Positions 23,336 to 32,215 of a stretch of DNA of 64,000 nt are shown here, piece by piece. Origin of the DNA: Oscillospiraceae bacterium (lineage in GTDB: Bacteria > Bacillota > Clostridia > Oscillospirales > Oscillospiraceae). The notes beneath the pieces were generated by a model that had not been told where the DNA came from, searched no databases, and saw only the letters and a program-made list of their open reading frames with translations. Made by a program: the position numbers and the translations under genes. Positions within the stretch are counted from its first letter, which is position 1. Each line of letters begins with the position of its first letter. The stretch is taken from the NCBI GenBank assembly GCA_017535635.1, contig JAFXTU010000016.1, forward strand, positions 1 to 64,000, given 5' to 3'.

Positions 23336-24784
23336 TTACGGCAGGATCGCCCCGCCCTTCAAGAGGGCTTCCTTCAATTCCCCGTAGGGCACGTCCCTGA
23401 CTTCAATGCCCTTTTTCACGGCGATGGCCGCCGCGGCCCCCGCCGCCTGGCCGAAGCACATGCAGTGGGGGATGAGGTTGAAGAACTCGCTGAATTCCCC
23501 GTCCGCCGAAAAGGCCCGGCAGGCCACCAGCAGACCCTGGATCCCCTTGGGCAGCAGCGCCCGGTAGGGCACGAAGGTCCTGGGGTGCTTCAAAGAGCTC
23601 TCTCCCCGGTCGTTGTCCGGGAAGATGGCGATGGTGTCCTCGTAGGGCTCGTCCAGGTCCATGTCCTCCTCGGTGAGGTAGTATTCCCCCACGATGCGCT
23701 TGCCCCCGGAGGTGCCCAGCTGGGGAGCCGTGAGCATGATGAAGCTGTCCTCGAAGCCGGGCATGTACTTCTTCATCAGCTCCCAGCTCTTCACCGCGGT
23801 GTGCCGGGCATTCACGTCGATGTAGGTCATCTCCTCCGGCTCCGTCTGGTGGAGGGAGCCGATGAGCCGGTGGACCCAGACAACCCCCTTCTGGTGCTCC
23901 AGCAGACCCCGGCAGAAGAAGGCGCTGCCCCCCTCGGCGCTGATCTTTCCCACGGTCTCCCGGTACTGCTCCGGGCTGCCCTCCATAAAGGCGTCGAACC
24001 TGGCCAGGTCCACGTTGCAGACCCAGTAGACCCAGCCGAACTGGGCGATGCGGGAGCCGGGGCGCATGTACTCCACCGTCTCCGTGGGGATGAAGTTCAG
24101 CAGGTCCCCGTCTCCGGTGGCGTCGATGACCACCTTGGCCAGCAGGGCCTGCCGCCCTGCCTTGTTCTCCACCAGGACGCCCACGACCCGGTTTCCCTCC
24201 AGGATGGGGGCCACCACCCAGGTGTGGAGCAGCAGCTCCGCCCCGGCCTCCCGGGCCATCACCGCCAGCTCGTCCTTCCCCACCTCGGGGTCGATGACGG
24301 CGGTGTAGAGGGCCACCTGCTCTCCCTTGTCATTGTTCCGGACGTAGAAGTGGCCCATGTTGGCCTTCAGGTACTTGGCAACCAGGGGGGCGTCCGGCTT
24401 GCCCCAGCTCTCTCTGGGGGGATAGTCCGCCCCGCCCCGGGCCTTCACCCGGTCGATGAACTCCTGGCAGAAGCCCCCGATGCCCTGGCTGCCGTAGATG
24501 TCCGCCAGGTTGGGTATGATGTTCACCAGGCCCCCGGTGGCCATGCCCCCCAGGTGGCCGTAGCGCTCCAGGAGGACGGTCTTCGCCCCGTTCCGGGCAG
24601 CGGAGACGGCGGCGGCGCAGCCCCCGGGGCCGCCCCCCACCACCACCACGTCCACCTCCCGGATCACCGGGATCTCCCTGGAGGGCTCGGCGTAGCTCTT
24701 CTTTTCCGTGAGTCCGTGGCGCACTACCTCCGCGTCGTGGGGCATATCGTAGACATTGTGCACGTGCGGTCCGTATTCCGGCAT
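23336..24784 (-). CDS. FAD-dependent oxidoreductase
   Basis: Flavoprotein of 482 residues. An FAD-binding Rossmann motif lies at about residues 44-72 (VDVVVVGGGPGGCAAAVSAA ... TVLLERYGHLGGMATGG), as in the FAD_oxidored (PF12831-like) group. VVIDATGDGDLL is the second dinucleotide motif, and a late HCMCFGQAAGAAAAIA closes the fold. It has no signal peptide. It lies 15 nt after a glycoside hydrolase gene on the same strand, and AAAGGAGGAAA precedes the ATG. Oxidation of a sugar derivative released by the partner is plausible but inferred. Confidence 0.82.
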   Translation of the reverse strand: MPEYGPHVHNVYDMPHDAEVVRHGLTEKKSYAEPSREIPVIREVDVVVVGGGPGGCAAAVSAARNGAKTVLLERYGHLGGMATGGLVNIIPNLADIYGSQGIGGFCQEFIDRVKARGGADYPPRESWGKPDAPLVAKYLKANMGHFYVRNNDKGEQVALYTAVIDPEVGKDELAVMAREAGAELLLHTWVVAPILEGNRVVGVLVENKAGRQALLAKVVIDATGDGDLLNFIPTETVEYMRPGSRIAQFGWVYWVCNVDLARFDAFMEGSPEQYRETVGKISAEGGSAFFCRGLLEHQKGVVWVHRLIGSLHQTEPEEMTYIDVNARHTAVKSWELMKKYMPGFEDSFIMLTAPQLGTSGGKRIVGEYYLTEEDMDLDEPYEDTIAIFPDNDRGESSLKHPRTFVPYRALLPKGIQGLLVACRAFSADGEFSEFFNLIPHCMCFGQAAGAAAAIAVKKGIEVRDVPYGELKEALLKGGAILP

Positions 24785-24799
24785 TTCAGTTTCCTCCTT

Positions 24800-26572
24800 T
24801 TATCCCTCTGAGATCATCCGGGCCAGCACGGTGAACACCGCGCGGCACCAGCTGCCCCAGAACCAGGTCCCCTCCCCGTGGATGGGGTCGATGAAGTGGG
24901 AGAAGCCTCCCTCCATGAGCCTCCGGGCGTAACGATCGAAGATCATTTTCGCCTCTTCCTTTTTCCCCGCCTCCCAGAGGCCGGTAAGGATGAAGAGCTG
25001 CCCCGGCGGGCAGATGGCCCCGGAGCCCATTTTGACCCCGGTGACCTCGAACACATCGCTGTCCATGTTCTCGGAGGCAAGGCCGTAGGGACTGAGGAGC
25101 CTGCCCTCCGTCAGAAGATCGGCGCACATCTTGTCAACGATGTTCCCGGGCAGCCGTTTCCCCAGCACCAGGGGGAGGTAGTGCATGTTGGCCCCGGAGA
25201 ACACCGGCTCATGGGTGAAGTTTTTCAGGGCCACGAAGTGCTCTCCGTCCCACATTTTTTCGATCATCCGGTCCAGCAGCTCTTTGGACTTCCGATACCA
25301 GCCGTCGATCTCCGCCTGGGGCCTCCCCAGGAGCTTTGCCAGGTCCCCCTGGGCCTCGAAGTTCAGCACCTCCTGGGCGCAGAGGTCCGGGGTGGCCAGG
25401 CTCACGGTATCGAAGTAGGCGGAGACCTCGTCGAAGCCGTTCTCCGTGCCGCCCTCGAAGCCGGGGAGGCCGTCGCAGTCCTCGTCCCGGTATTCCATGA
25501 ACCAGTCCGCCCACTTCCCGGCCCCCTCGTAGAGCCGTTCCAGCTCCTCCCTGGGCCACTCCCTGCTCAGATCGTGGTGGGAGAGGATGTTTTTCAGTGC
25601 CCAGCCGTAGACGGGAGGCTTGCAGCCCCCGGCAGACAGGAAGGCCTCGTCGTAGCCCTCGGCCAGCTGCCCGTTCTCCCCCTGCCGCTCCAGGGGCGCC
25701 ATGAGGAGGCTGCGGGAGAGCTGGATATCGTCCTGGAGGGCCACGGCGTTCTGCACCTGCTGCCACTGGGAGGCCATCTCCCCGGGGAACATGAGCATGA
25801 GCCAGCGGGGGGTAAGGGCCGTGGGGCCCGCCAGATGGGTCCAGAGGGTGTAGGCCGTCTCCTCCCGCTTCGCGTCGTAGGGCGGGGCCAGTTTGGGGAA
25901 CTTCCCCAGAAAGTCCTCCCAGTCCGCCAGCATGTCCGCCTTCCCCTCCGCGAAGCTGGGGTAAGTCTCCCGGACCTTGATGGCGTAGGGGAATTCCTCG
26001 CAGACCATGGTGAAGCGGCCATCCTCCCCCGGCTCCGTCCGGCCCATGAGCTCCCCGGTGGAGAGCTTGTACCAGTCGTAGGTGTCGTCAAAGCGGAAGG
26101 CGGAGCCCTCCAGCCCCTTGAAGCAGAGGGGCGTGCCGAATTTGGGGAGGATCTCCCAGGCCCCGTCCCGCCGGGGCTTGATGAGCTCGTAGGTCTCCCC
26201 CGCCCTTGTCCAGAGGAGGCCCATGCCTTCGTCCCCCTCCGCCAGGAGCTTGGCGGTATCCGCCCAGGTGAAGCGCACGTCCCCGTGGAGCGTGCGGACG
26301 GCCAGCTCCGCCGGGCCGGTCTGCTGGACGGCGAAGGCCACCCGCCGCCCCTCAAAGGTGGGGTAGATGCGCCAGAGCTTCGTTCCCTCCGGCAGACGGC
26401 CGTGGGCGTGCATCCCCCGGTTGGTGATGAGGGTCAGGGCCCCCTTGCCGTAGCGGGCGTCGTCGATGCTCAGGGCCAGCCAGGCCCCCGCCCGGGAGAA
26501 CATGTACTTGTCGACCGGGAAGTACTGCGCTGCGTCCCGGAAATAGGTGTCGCCCTTATATTCGTTTTTCAT
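24800..26572 (-). CDS. MGH1/GH63-like (alpha/alpha)6 glycoside hydrolase
   Basis: A 590-residue predicted glycosidase, no signal peptide, so it acts inside the cell. The second half shows (alpha/alpha)6-barrel traits of the trehalase/GH63/mannosylglycerate-hydrolase group: DEDCDGLPGFEGGTENGFDE (acidic catalytic region), YFDTVSLATPDLCAQ, WDGEHFVAL and GTWFWGSWC. Start at 26572 follows AGGAGGAAGGAG; an upstream in-frame ATG lacks a signal. First gene of a two-gene operon with the FAD enzyme. The substrate cannot be assigned. Confidence 0.7.
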   Translation of the reverse strand: MKNEYKGDTYFRDAAQYFPVDKYMFSRAGAWLALSIDDARYGKGALTLITNRGMHAHGRLPEGTKLWRIYPTFEGRRVAFAVQQTGPAELAVRTLHGDVRFTWADTAKLLAEGDEGMGLLWTRAGETYELIKPRRDGAWEILPKFGTPLCFKGLEGSAFRFDDTYDWYKLSTGELMGRTEPGEDGRFTMVCEEFPYAIKVRETYPSFAEGKADMLADWEDFLGKFPKLAPPYDAKREETAYTLWTHLAGPTALTPRWLMLMFPGEMASQWQQVQNAVALQDDIQLSRSLLMAPLERQGENGQLAEGYDEAFLSAGGCKPPVYGWALKNILSHHDLSREWPREELERLYEGAGKWADWFMEYRDEDCDGLPGFEGGTENGFDEVSAYFDTVSLATPDLCAQEVLNFEAQGDLAKLLGRPQAEIDGWYRKSKELLDRMIEKMWDGEHFVALKNFTHEPVFSGANMHYLPLVLGKRLPGNIVDKMCADLLTEGRLLSPYGLASENMDSDVFEVTGVKMGSGAICPPGQLFILTGLWEAGKKEEAKMIFDRYARRLMEGGFSHFIDPIHGEGTWFWGSWCRAVFTVLARMISEG

Positions 26573-26602
26573 ACCGGTAATCTCCTTCCTCCTATGGAAA
26601 GA

Positions 26603-26632
26603 CACAGGCTGCGGCCATGGCCACAGCCTGTG
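26603..26632 (-). terminator. Hairpin between mscS and the glycoside hydrolase operon
   Basis: CACAGGCTG (26603-26611) pairs with CAGCCTGTG (26624-26632), with an inner GGCCATGGCC. On the minus strand it follows the mscS stop; only a short T-run (TCTTTCC) comes after, so termination may be partial. Confidence 0.5.
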
Positions 26633-26644
26633 CGTCAGCTTGCC

Positions 26645-27448
26645 TTATTTGTCCAGATTCACATCCAGCTTCGTGGCCGGGGCGGCGATGCCCGCCTTGC
26701 CGAAGGCGGCGCTCACGTTCCCCAGCAGGTCGAAGTACACGTCCCAGTAATCCCCGGACTTGCACCAGGCCCGAAGGGTATACTCCTGGGCGTTGTCGGC
26801 GCAGCCGCTGAAACGGGCGAAGGGCTCGGGAGAAGAGAGGACGCCTTTGGTCTCCTCGGCGGCCTTGCGCATGACGCCCTGGACCAGGTTGTTGTCCGAG
26901 CCGAAGGCGGCCTTGAAGACCAGATCCACCCGCCGCAGCTCCTCGGAAGAGAAGTTGGTGACATTGGCGTTCATCAGGCTGCCGTTGGGCACGGTGATGC
27001 GCTTGTTGTCGATGGTGAGGATATTGGTGTAGAACACGGTGATCTCCTGGACGGTGCCCTCGGCTCCGGAGGCGCTGACGTAGTCCCCCACCTTGAAGGG
27101 CTTGAAAATGAGGATCATGAGGCCGCCGGCGCAGTTACTCAGCGCGCCCTGGAGGCTGAGGCCGATGGCCAGGCCCGCGGAGGCCAGCACGGTCAGGAAC
27201 GAGGTCATGGGGATGCCCAGGACCTGGATGATGGCGATGACCAGCAGCACGTTCAGCAGAATGCGCACCAGGCTGTGGAGGAAGCCCTGGACGGTCTTGT
27301 CCAGCTTAGTGAAGCCCTTCAGCTTCTCCAGGCCCTTGGTGAGAGCACCGATCACGATGCGCCCCACGATGAAGACCAGAATGGCCACAATGATCTTGCC
27401 GCCCGCCGAGGTGATCAGGGAAACGGCCTTGCTCAGAAATTCGCTCAT
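26645..27448 (-). CDS. mscS: Small-conductance mechanosensitive channel, MscS family
   Basis: Inner-membrane channel of 267 residues that opens under membrane tension to release osmolytes. Three N-terminal membrane helices; the third is the pore-lining TM3 (ASAGLAIGLSLQGALSNCAG) with alternating Gly/Ala. The beta domain follows (FKVGDYVSASGAEGTVQEI, ITVPNGSLMNANVTNFS), then the alpha/beta C-terminal domain. Length matches minimal MscS. It stands alone with AAAGGAG before the ATG. Confidence 0.92.
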   Translation of the reverse strand: MSEFLSKAVSLITSAGGKIIVAILVFIVGRIVIGALTKGLEKLKGFTKLDKTVQGFLHSLVRILLNVLLVIAIIQVLGIPMTSFLTVLASAGLAIGLSLQGALSNCAGGLMILIFKPFKVGDYVSASGAEGTVQEITVFYTNILTIDNKRITVPNGSLMNANVTNFSSEELRRVDLVFKAAFGSDNNLVQGVMRKAAEETKGVLSSPEPFARFSGCADNAQEYTLRAWCKSGDYWDVYFDLLGNVSAAFGKAGIAAPATKLDVNLDK

Positions 27449-27567
27449 TGCTCTGCACTCCTTTTCGTATGATTTGAGTTTTTCTATGGCATTATTCTAC
27501 CCCATGAGAGCGCTTCATGCAAGAGCGGACTCTTTTTTTCATCCGAAGAGACGGTTCCGGTCCAGTG

Positions 27568-27596
27568 TTGCGGTCCGACGCAGAATGTGCTATTCT
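27568..27596 (+). promoter_or_regulatory. Putative promoter of the zinc-ribbon repeat protein
   Basis: TTGCGG (27568-27573), 17-bp spacer, TATTCT (27591-27596), about 105 bp before the start codon. The rest of the divergent 27449-27700 region shows no gene. Confidence 0.5.
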
Positions 27597-27700
27597 TGGA
27601 AGAGCTTTCCCTGTTCAGCACAGCTGTATCGGAAGGCTGAAAACAAGCATCCATCACGGGCAGGCCCCCTGGGCCGCCCGGAAAGCAGGAGGAACAACGG

Positions 27701-28459
27701 ATGGCAAGATTTTGCACGAACTGCGGGCATGAGCTCCCGGAGGGGAAGGGCTTCTGCCCGGAATGCGGCGTCCCGGTGACGGAGGAGACGCCTCTGCCCC
27801 AGGGGCCGGAGGAAGGACTGCCCCCTCCCCCCGCGGCGCCCCAGCCCCCCAGACTTGAAGCCGAAGCGCCGAAGCAGGAACAGCCCGGCGCGATCGCTCC
27901 TACCCCCGCCGCCCCGGCCCCGGTATATGTTGCGGCAGCCCAGCCGGATTCCCCGCCGGTGAGCACCATCGGTTTCTTCGGCCTGGAATTCCTCTATAAG
28001 ATCCCCATCGTCAGCTTCATCTGCAGCATCGTCCTCTCCATCGCCCCGAAGAACAAGAACGTGCGGCACCACGCCCAGGCAAAGCTCATCTGGAAGATCG
28101 TGGGCTTTGTACTGATGATCGTCTGCATCCTGCTGGCCGGGGCGGTGTTCCGCAAGGCCTGGGACAGCTTCAAGGACGCCTTCTCCGAGGCCACGGGCCA
28201 TGAGTTCAGCTTCAGCGAGCTCCAGGACATGGACCCCAGCCAGCTGGAGGACCTGCAGAACATCCTGGAGCAGTACGGCGTCGGAGAGATCGAGGGCCTG
28301 GATGAGCTCCAGGGGCTGATGGAGCAGTATGGCATCGAGGACATCGGCGGCCTGGGAGAAATGCAGGGCATGCTGGAGGAATACGGCATCCGGGACATGG
28401 AGGACCTGCAGGACTATCTCCGGGAAAACGGCGTATATGAGGATAGGCCGGGAGACTGA
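27701..28459 (+). CDS. Zinc-ribbon membrane protein with C-terminal 18-residue repeats
   Basis: A 252-residue protein. N-terminal double zinc ribbon (FCTNCGHELPEGKGFCPECG), a Pro/Ala-rich linker to about residue 85, then hydrophobic segments (IPIVSFICSIVLSIAP and KIVGFVLMIVCILLAGAVF). The C-terminal 65 residues are three and a half 18-residue repeats of the form LEDLQNILEQYGVGEIEG / LDELQGLMEQYGIEDIGG / LGEMQGMLEEYGIRDMED. Such repeats suggest a helical interaction surface on the cytoplasmic side. AGGAGG precedes the ATG by 10 nt and a long terminator follows. Function unknown. Confidence 0.75.
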   Translation: MARFCTNCGHELPEGKGFCPECGVPVTEETPLPQGPEEGLPPPPAAPQPPRLEAEAPKQEQPGAIAPTPAAPAPVYVAAAQPDSPPVSTIGFFGLEFLYKIPIVSFICSIVLSIAPKNKNVRHHAQAKLIWKIVGFVLMIVCILLAGAVFRKAWDSFKDAFSEATGHEFSFSELQDMDPSQLEDLQNILEQYGVGEIEGLDELQGLMEQYGIEDIGGLGEMQGMLEEYGIRDMEDLQDYLRENGVYEDRPGD

Positions 28460-28475
28460 ATTACCGCACCTTACA

Positions 28476-28520
28476 GCGCATCCGGCGGAAGCAGAACCGC
28501 TTCCGCCGGATGCGCTTTTT
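28476..28520 (+). terminator. Strong intrinsic terminator
   Basis: 17-bp perfect stem (28476-28492 with 28499-28515), 6-nt loop, followed by TTTTT. Confidence 0.93.
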
Positions 28521-28660
28521 CTCTCCGCCGTTATTCTTTATGGCAGGCCGTACAGCCCTGGCAGGCGCCGGAGCAGGAGCAGGCACGGACGACATTGCCC
28601 CGGAGGAAAAAGCGGCTCTGGGGTGGGACGGGAGAAAAGCGAGCGATGCCCCCCCGGCAC

Positions 28661-28689
28661 TTGACAGTCTGCCTCAAAGGGTCCAAAAT
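28661..28689 (+). promoter_or_regulatory. Sigma-A promoter of the HD-GYP gene
   Basis: TTGACA (28661-28666), 17-bp spacer, CAAAAT (28684-28689). Besides this and the terminator, the 290-bp gap before the gene holds nothing recognised. Confidence 0.65.
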
Positions 28690-28749
28690 ACAAACCGGAT
28701 CGAGTGCGATCAATGGGGCCGGGCCTTGCCGGAAAAAGGGGAGAAAAGC

Positions 28750-30006
28750 ATGAAGGAACAGTTTGTCAGCCTGCGGGACGCGGTGCGCGCCTTTGCTGGC
28801 GCCATGAACCTGATCGACTCGGAGATATCCGACCACCATGAGAAGGTGGCCTATTTTGCCTACCAGCTGGCCACCGCCCTGGACTTTCCGGAGCGGGAGC
28901 GGAAGCTCACCTTTTATGGGGCCCTGCTCCACGACGTGGGCTCCGTCACCATGGACCAGGGTCTCTCCCTCCGGGAGCTGGAGCAGCTTCCCCGGGCCCT
29001 GGCCAGGGCGGGGGCCTCCCTCCTGCGCCGGAGCGAGGCCCTGGCCAGGCTCTCCGACATCGTGGAGGCGAGCCAGTCCCCCTGGCGGAAGCTGAAGCTG
29101 GCGCCGGAAGCCCTGCTGCGGCCCCGGCTCATGGGGCAGATCATCCATCTCTCCGACGCCGTGGCTCTCCTTTTGAAGGAAAAGGAGCACCCGCTGAACC
29201 AGGTGGAGTACATCCGCTCCTGCGTCGCCCAGGTGGGAGAGAGGGAATTCCATCCCCAGGTGCTGCGGGCCTTTGAGGAGGTGGCCGGGCGGGAGGTGGT
29301 ATGGCTGGACCTCCAGTACCGGCCCGAGATCTTCCTGGACTATGTGCCGGACGACCGCTGGCTGACCCTGGAGGAGATGAAGCGCCTCACGGAGTTCATG
29401 TCCAGCATCATCGACTTCCGCAGCCCCTTCACCGCCATGCACTCCGCCGGCGTCGCAGCCACGGCGGCGGGCCTGGGGCGGCTTGCGGGCATGTCGGAGG
29501 CGGAGCAGGCCATGCTCCGGATCGCCGGGGACCTCCACGACATCGGAAAACTGAAAACTCCCCGGGCCATCCTGGAAAAACCGGGAAGGCTCACGGAGAG
29601 CGAATTCAACATCATGAAGGAGCACGCTTACGATTCCTTCCGCATCCTCTCGGAGGTCCGGGGCCTGGAGCAGATCGCAGACTGGGCCGCCCTCCACCAC
29701 GAGAAGCTGAACGGGAGCGGCTACCCCTTTCACCTGAAGGGAGAAACGCTGTCCCTGGGGTCCCGGATCCTGGCGGTGGCGGACGTGTTTTCCGCCGTCA
29801 CCGAGGATCGGCCCTACCGGAAGGGGATGGACCGGGAGGCCGCCATCCAGGTGCTGGAGGGTGACGCCGACCGGGGCGCCCTCTCCCGTAGCCTGGTGGC
29901 GCTCCTGACCCGGCATTACGACGAGCTCAGCGCCCTTCGGGCCGAAGCCTCGGACGCCGCCGGACAGCGTTACCGGGAGAGCCTGCCCGCTCCGGAGGAA
30001 GCGTAA
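28750..30006 (+). CDS. Tandem-HD, HD-GYP cyclic-di-GMP phosphodiesterase
   Basis: A 418-residue soluble protein with two HD domains. The first (residues about 20-160) keeps HHEK and LLHDVGS. The second, from about residue 215, is a full HD-GYP domain: GDLHDIGKLKTP, ILEKPGRLTESEFNIMKEH, HHEKLNGSGYP and DRPYRKGM. HD-GYP enzymes hydrolyse c-di-GMP to GMP or pGpG. There is no REC or PAS sensor; the N-terminal HD half may be regulatory. ATG at 28750 follows a GGGGAG signal. With the EAL fusion it gives two predicted c-di-GMP hydrolases in this window and no GGDEF synthase. Confidence 0.87.
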   Translation: MKEQFVSLRDAVRAFAGAMNLIDSEISDHHEKVAYFAYQLATALDFPERERKLTFYGALLHDVGSVTMDQGLSLRELEQLPRALARAGASLLRRSEALARLSDIVEASQSPWRKLKLAPEALLRPRLMGQIIHLSDAVALLLKEKEHPLNQVEYIRSCVAQVGEREFHPQVLRAFEEVAGREVVWLDLQYRPEIFLDYVPDDRWLTLEEMKRLTEFMSSIIDFRSPFTAMHSAGVAATAAGLGRLAGMSEAEQAMLRIAGDLHDIGKLKTPRAILEKPGRLTESEFNIMKEHAYDSFRILSEVRGLEQIADWAALHHEKLNGSGYPFHLKGETLSLGSRILAVADVFSAVTEDRPYRKGMDREAAIQVLEGDADRGALSRSLVALLTRHYDELSALRAEASDAAGQRYRESLPAPEEA

Positions 30007-30051
30007 ACAAGGAGCGTTTCCGCCCCGGCCAAAGCCTGCCTCCCGACGGCG

Positions 30052-30918
30052 TCACCCTCTCTTCTTCCCGTCCATCACCTCGCTGGCCGCCGCCGCGCCG
30101 ATCACCAGGACGGCCCCTACCCAGCCCGCCGGGGACATGGATTCCCGGAGGAAAACGGCCGAGCAGAGCACCGAGACCACCGGCTCCAGATAGCCCAGGA
30201 TGGCCACGGTCTGCACCGGGAGCGCGCCCATGGCGCTGAAATAGAAGACGTAGGCCAGCCCGGTGTGGACGACTCCCAGCATCAGCGTCAGGAGCCCCGA
30301 GCGGAGATCGGGCAGGAGGGACTGCCCCCAGTTGTTGGCAAAGAGATAGGGAAGGATCGTAAGGGCGGAAACCGCCAGCTGCACCACCGCCCGGTCGAAG
30401 CCGGAGATGTCCTTCAGCTTTTTGTTGCAAACCACGATGGCGGCAAAGCAGAGGGCTCCCAGGAGCCCCATGACCACGCCGGAGGCTCTCCCCCCGCCCC
30501 GGACCCCGGTCACCAGGAAGATCCCCAGCAGGGCCGCCAGGATGCAGAGGAGCTTCTTCCCCTCCGGCTTCTCCCGGAGCAGCAGCGGCGCGGCGGCCAC
30601 CACGATAATGGGGGCCATGTAGTTGCAGAGGCTGGCGATGGCCACGGTGGTGCGGAGATAGGCCTGGAAGAGGAAGATCCAGTTCAGGCCCAGAAAAAAG
30701 CCGGAGGCCAGCAGCCAGCGGAGGTTGGCCCGAATGGCCGCCCGGTCCGGCGTGCGTCCCTTGGCCCGAAGGTAAAGGAGGATGGAAATTGCGCCGACGC
30801 TTCCCCGGCAGAAGGCCACCGCCTCGCTTGGGAGGGCGATGCAGCGCAGGAACATGCCGATGGTGCCGTAGAGGACCACCGCGACGATGTATTTCAGTTT
30901 TTCTTTTCTCAGTTCCAT
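30052..30918 (-). CDS. DMT superfamily (EamA) permease
   Basis: Integral membrane transporter of 288 residues with ten predicted helices arranged as two EamA repeats (first ends ...VTGVRGGG, second begins ASGVVMGLLGALCFAA). The motif AILGYLEPVVSVLCSAVFLRESMSP is typical of EamA drug/metabolite exporters. Last gene of the minus-strand operon; a GC hairpin at 30931-30962 lies just before its weak ribosome binding site and may affect translation. Substrate unknown. Confidence 0.85.
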   Translation of the reverse strand: MELRKEKLKYIVAVVLYGTIGMFLRCIALPSEAVAFCRGSVGAISILLYLRAKGRTPDRAAIRANLRWLLASGFFLGLNWIFLFQAYLRTTVAIASLCNYMAPIIVVAAAPLLLREKPEGKKLLCILAALLGIFLVTGVRGGGRASGVVMGLLGALCFAAIVVCNKKLKDISGFDRAVVQLAVSALTILPYLFANNWGQSLLPDLRSGLLTLMLGVVHTGLAYVFYFSAMGALPVQTVAILGYLEPVVSVLCSAVFLRESMSPAGWVGAVLVIGAAAASEVMDGKKRG

Positions 30919-30930
30919 GTCCTGTTTTTT

Positions 30931-30962
30931 CAGCCCTCCGGTCTTTCACGGCCGGAGGGCTG
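30931..30962. repeat. GC hairpin ahead of the DMT permease start
   Basis: CAGCCCTCCGG (30931-30941) pairs with CCGGAGGGCTG (30952-30962). On the minus strand it lies 13 nt upstream of the ATG and is followed by AAAAAA, so it is not an intrinsic terminator. It may stabilise or attenuate the operon mRNA. Confidence 0.5.
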
Positions 30963-30971
30963 ACGGTTCCT

Positions 30972-31790
30972 TTACCGCTGTCCGGGGATCCACTCTTCCC
31001 CGGTCTCCAGGCCCCATTTGGCAAACATGTCGTTGTAGAACTTGGGCCGGGCATAGTCCGCTTTCAGGTCGTAGGCCAGCTGCCGGTAGCTGAAGCCCTT
31101 GGCAATCAGGTCCCGCACGGCCCCGATCAGGGCTTCCAGGTTCTCCCCGGCGAAGGTGAAGATCATCTCGTTCTCGGCGCAGAGGCCCCGCTCAAACTCC
31201 CCGGCGTCGGGGATGGAGACGTTGTAGGGTTTCCTGCCGTTCAGCACCGGCACCAGGGCCGCGCCGCAGGAATCGCAGGTGTCGAAGGAGGCTTCCGCGA
31301 TGTTTCCGCTGTCGTACTTGGAGGCCATCAGCAGCTGCCTCAGCTGGGAGGGCTCGCAGTAGATCATCACCGCCTGGGGCACGAACTCGCAGTCCGTCAG
31401 GGGCGCGATGACCATGCCGGTCTTTTTCTTCCCCTCGTCGATGTAGGGATATTCCCTGCGGAAATGGCGGCGGCTCACCTCCGGGTCCCGGATGAAGTAG
31501 CCGCTGCCCAGGGAGTCTACGTCCCCCTCGTCCAGCTCCCGGAGACGGAAGTTGATCACCGGCCAGAGGCACCAGTGGTCCTCGCTGAACATGGCCAGGT
31601 GGTTTTTTGTCCGGCGGACAAAGGACAGGGCCTGGCAGAGGGCGTAGTGCTTCCCCTCCCCGGAGGGCTGGACGCAGCTCTTCGGCACCTCCTCCTCGTT
31701 CACCAGCCGGATGGCCAGGGGCGAAGTCTTCAGGCAGAAGGCCCGCTCCAGTTCTTCTCCGATCCCGTGGATCTCAGTGAGTGTCAGCAT
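30972..31790 (-). CDS. DUF169 family protein
   Basis: A 272-residue cytosolic protein of the DUF169 family: LKTSPLAIRLVNEEEVPK near the start, QALSFVRRTKNHLAMFSEDHWC, the Cys pair FDTCDSCGA, and a C-terminal AYDLKADYARPKFYND. Cys and His are conserved-looking and may bind a metal or cofactor, but the biochemical role is unknown. ATG at 31790 follows AAAGGAGG and overlaps the 3' end of the GtrA gene by 17 bp, which implies coupling. Confidence 0.75.
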   Translation of the reverse strand: MLTLTEIHGIGEELERAFCLKTSPLAIRLVNEEEVPKSCVQPSGEGKHYALCQALSFVRRTKNHLAMFSEDHWCLWPVINFRLRELDEGDVDSLGSGYFIRDPEVSRRHFRREYPYIDEGKKKTGMVIAPLTDCEFVPQAVMIYCEPSQLRQLLMASKYDSGNIAEASFDTCDSCGAALVPVLNGRKPYNVSIPDAGEFERGLCAENEMIFTFAGENLEALIGAVRDLIAKGFSYRQLAYDLKADYARPKFYNDMFAKWGLETGEEWIPGQR

Positions 31791-32214
31791 GGTCGTTTCC
31801 TCCTTTTGCGTTTTTGCCCACCGGCTTTGTATCCACGCTCTTCCCAAAGACGAAAAAGCGCTGGTACAAAAACTCCGTGACGAAATTCAGGAGCATGTTC
31901 AGGACGGTGACCAGATACTCGTTCCAGCCCAGGACCCCGGCCAGCAGGTGCTCCAGGGCCCCGGTGAGGGGAGTAAATACCGCGTAATAGGCCGCCACCT
32001 TCAGCATGGCCACGGGGACGTTGGCGGCGGACCGGAAGGTGAAGCGCCAGTTCAGGGTGAAGTTCCACAGCACCGAGAGAACCAGGGCCAGGACATAGCT
32101 CAGCCAGTAGGGCCAGTGAAACAGCTCGTTGAAGAGGGCGAAGGCCCCCATCTCAATGAGTCCCGCGCTGGCGGAGAAGAGGGTGAATTTCACTATACGC
32201 CAGAATTCCTTCAC
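31774..32214 (-). CDS. GtrA-family membrane protein
   Basis: A 146-residue four-helix membrane protein of the GtrA family, which takes part in moving or presenting lipid-linked sugars for surface glycan glucosylation. Signature: FTLFSASAGLIEMGAFALFN, LSVLWNFTLNWRFTF, then VTEFLYQRFFVFG. The GTG at 32214 lies 1 nt after the stop of the PAP2 gene and has GAAAGGGA upstream. The operon context with a lipid phosphatase and acyltransferase fits an undecaprenyl- or glycolipid-related role. Confidence 0.82.
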   Translation of the reverse strand: MKEFWRIVKFTLFSASAGLIEMGAFALFNELFHWPYWLSYVLALVLSVLWNFTLNWRFTFRSAANVPVAMLKVAAYYAVFTPLTGALEHLLAGVLGWNEYLVTVLNMLLNFVTEFLYQRFFVFGKSVDTKPVGKNAKGGNDHADTH

Positions 32215-32215
32215 G

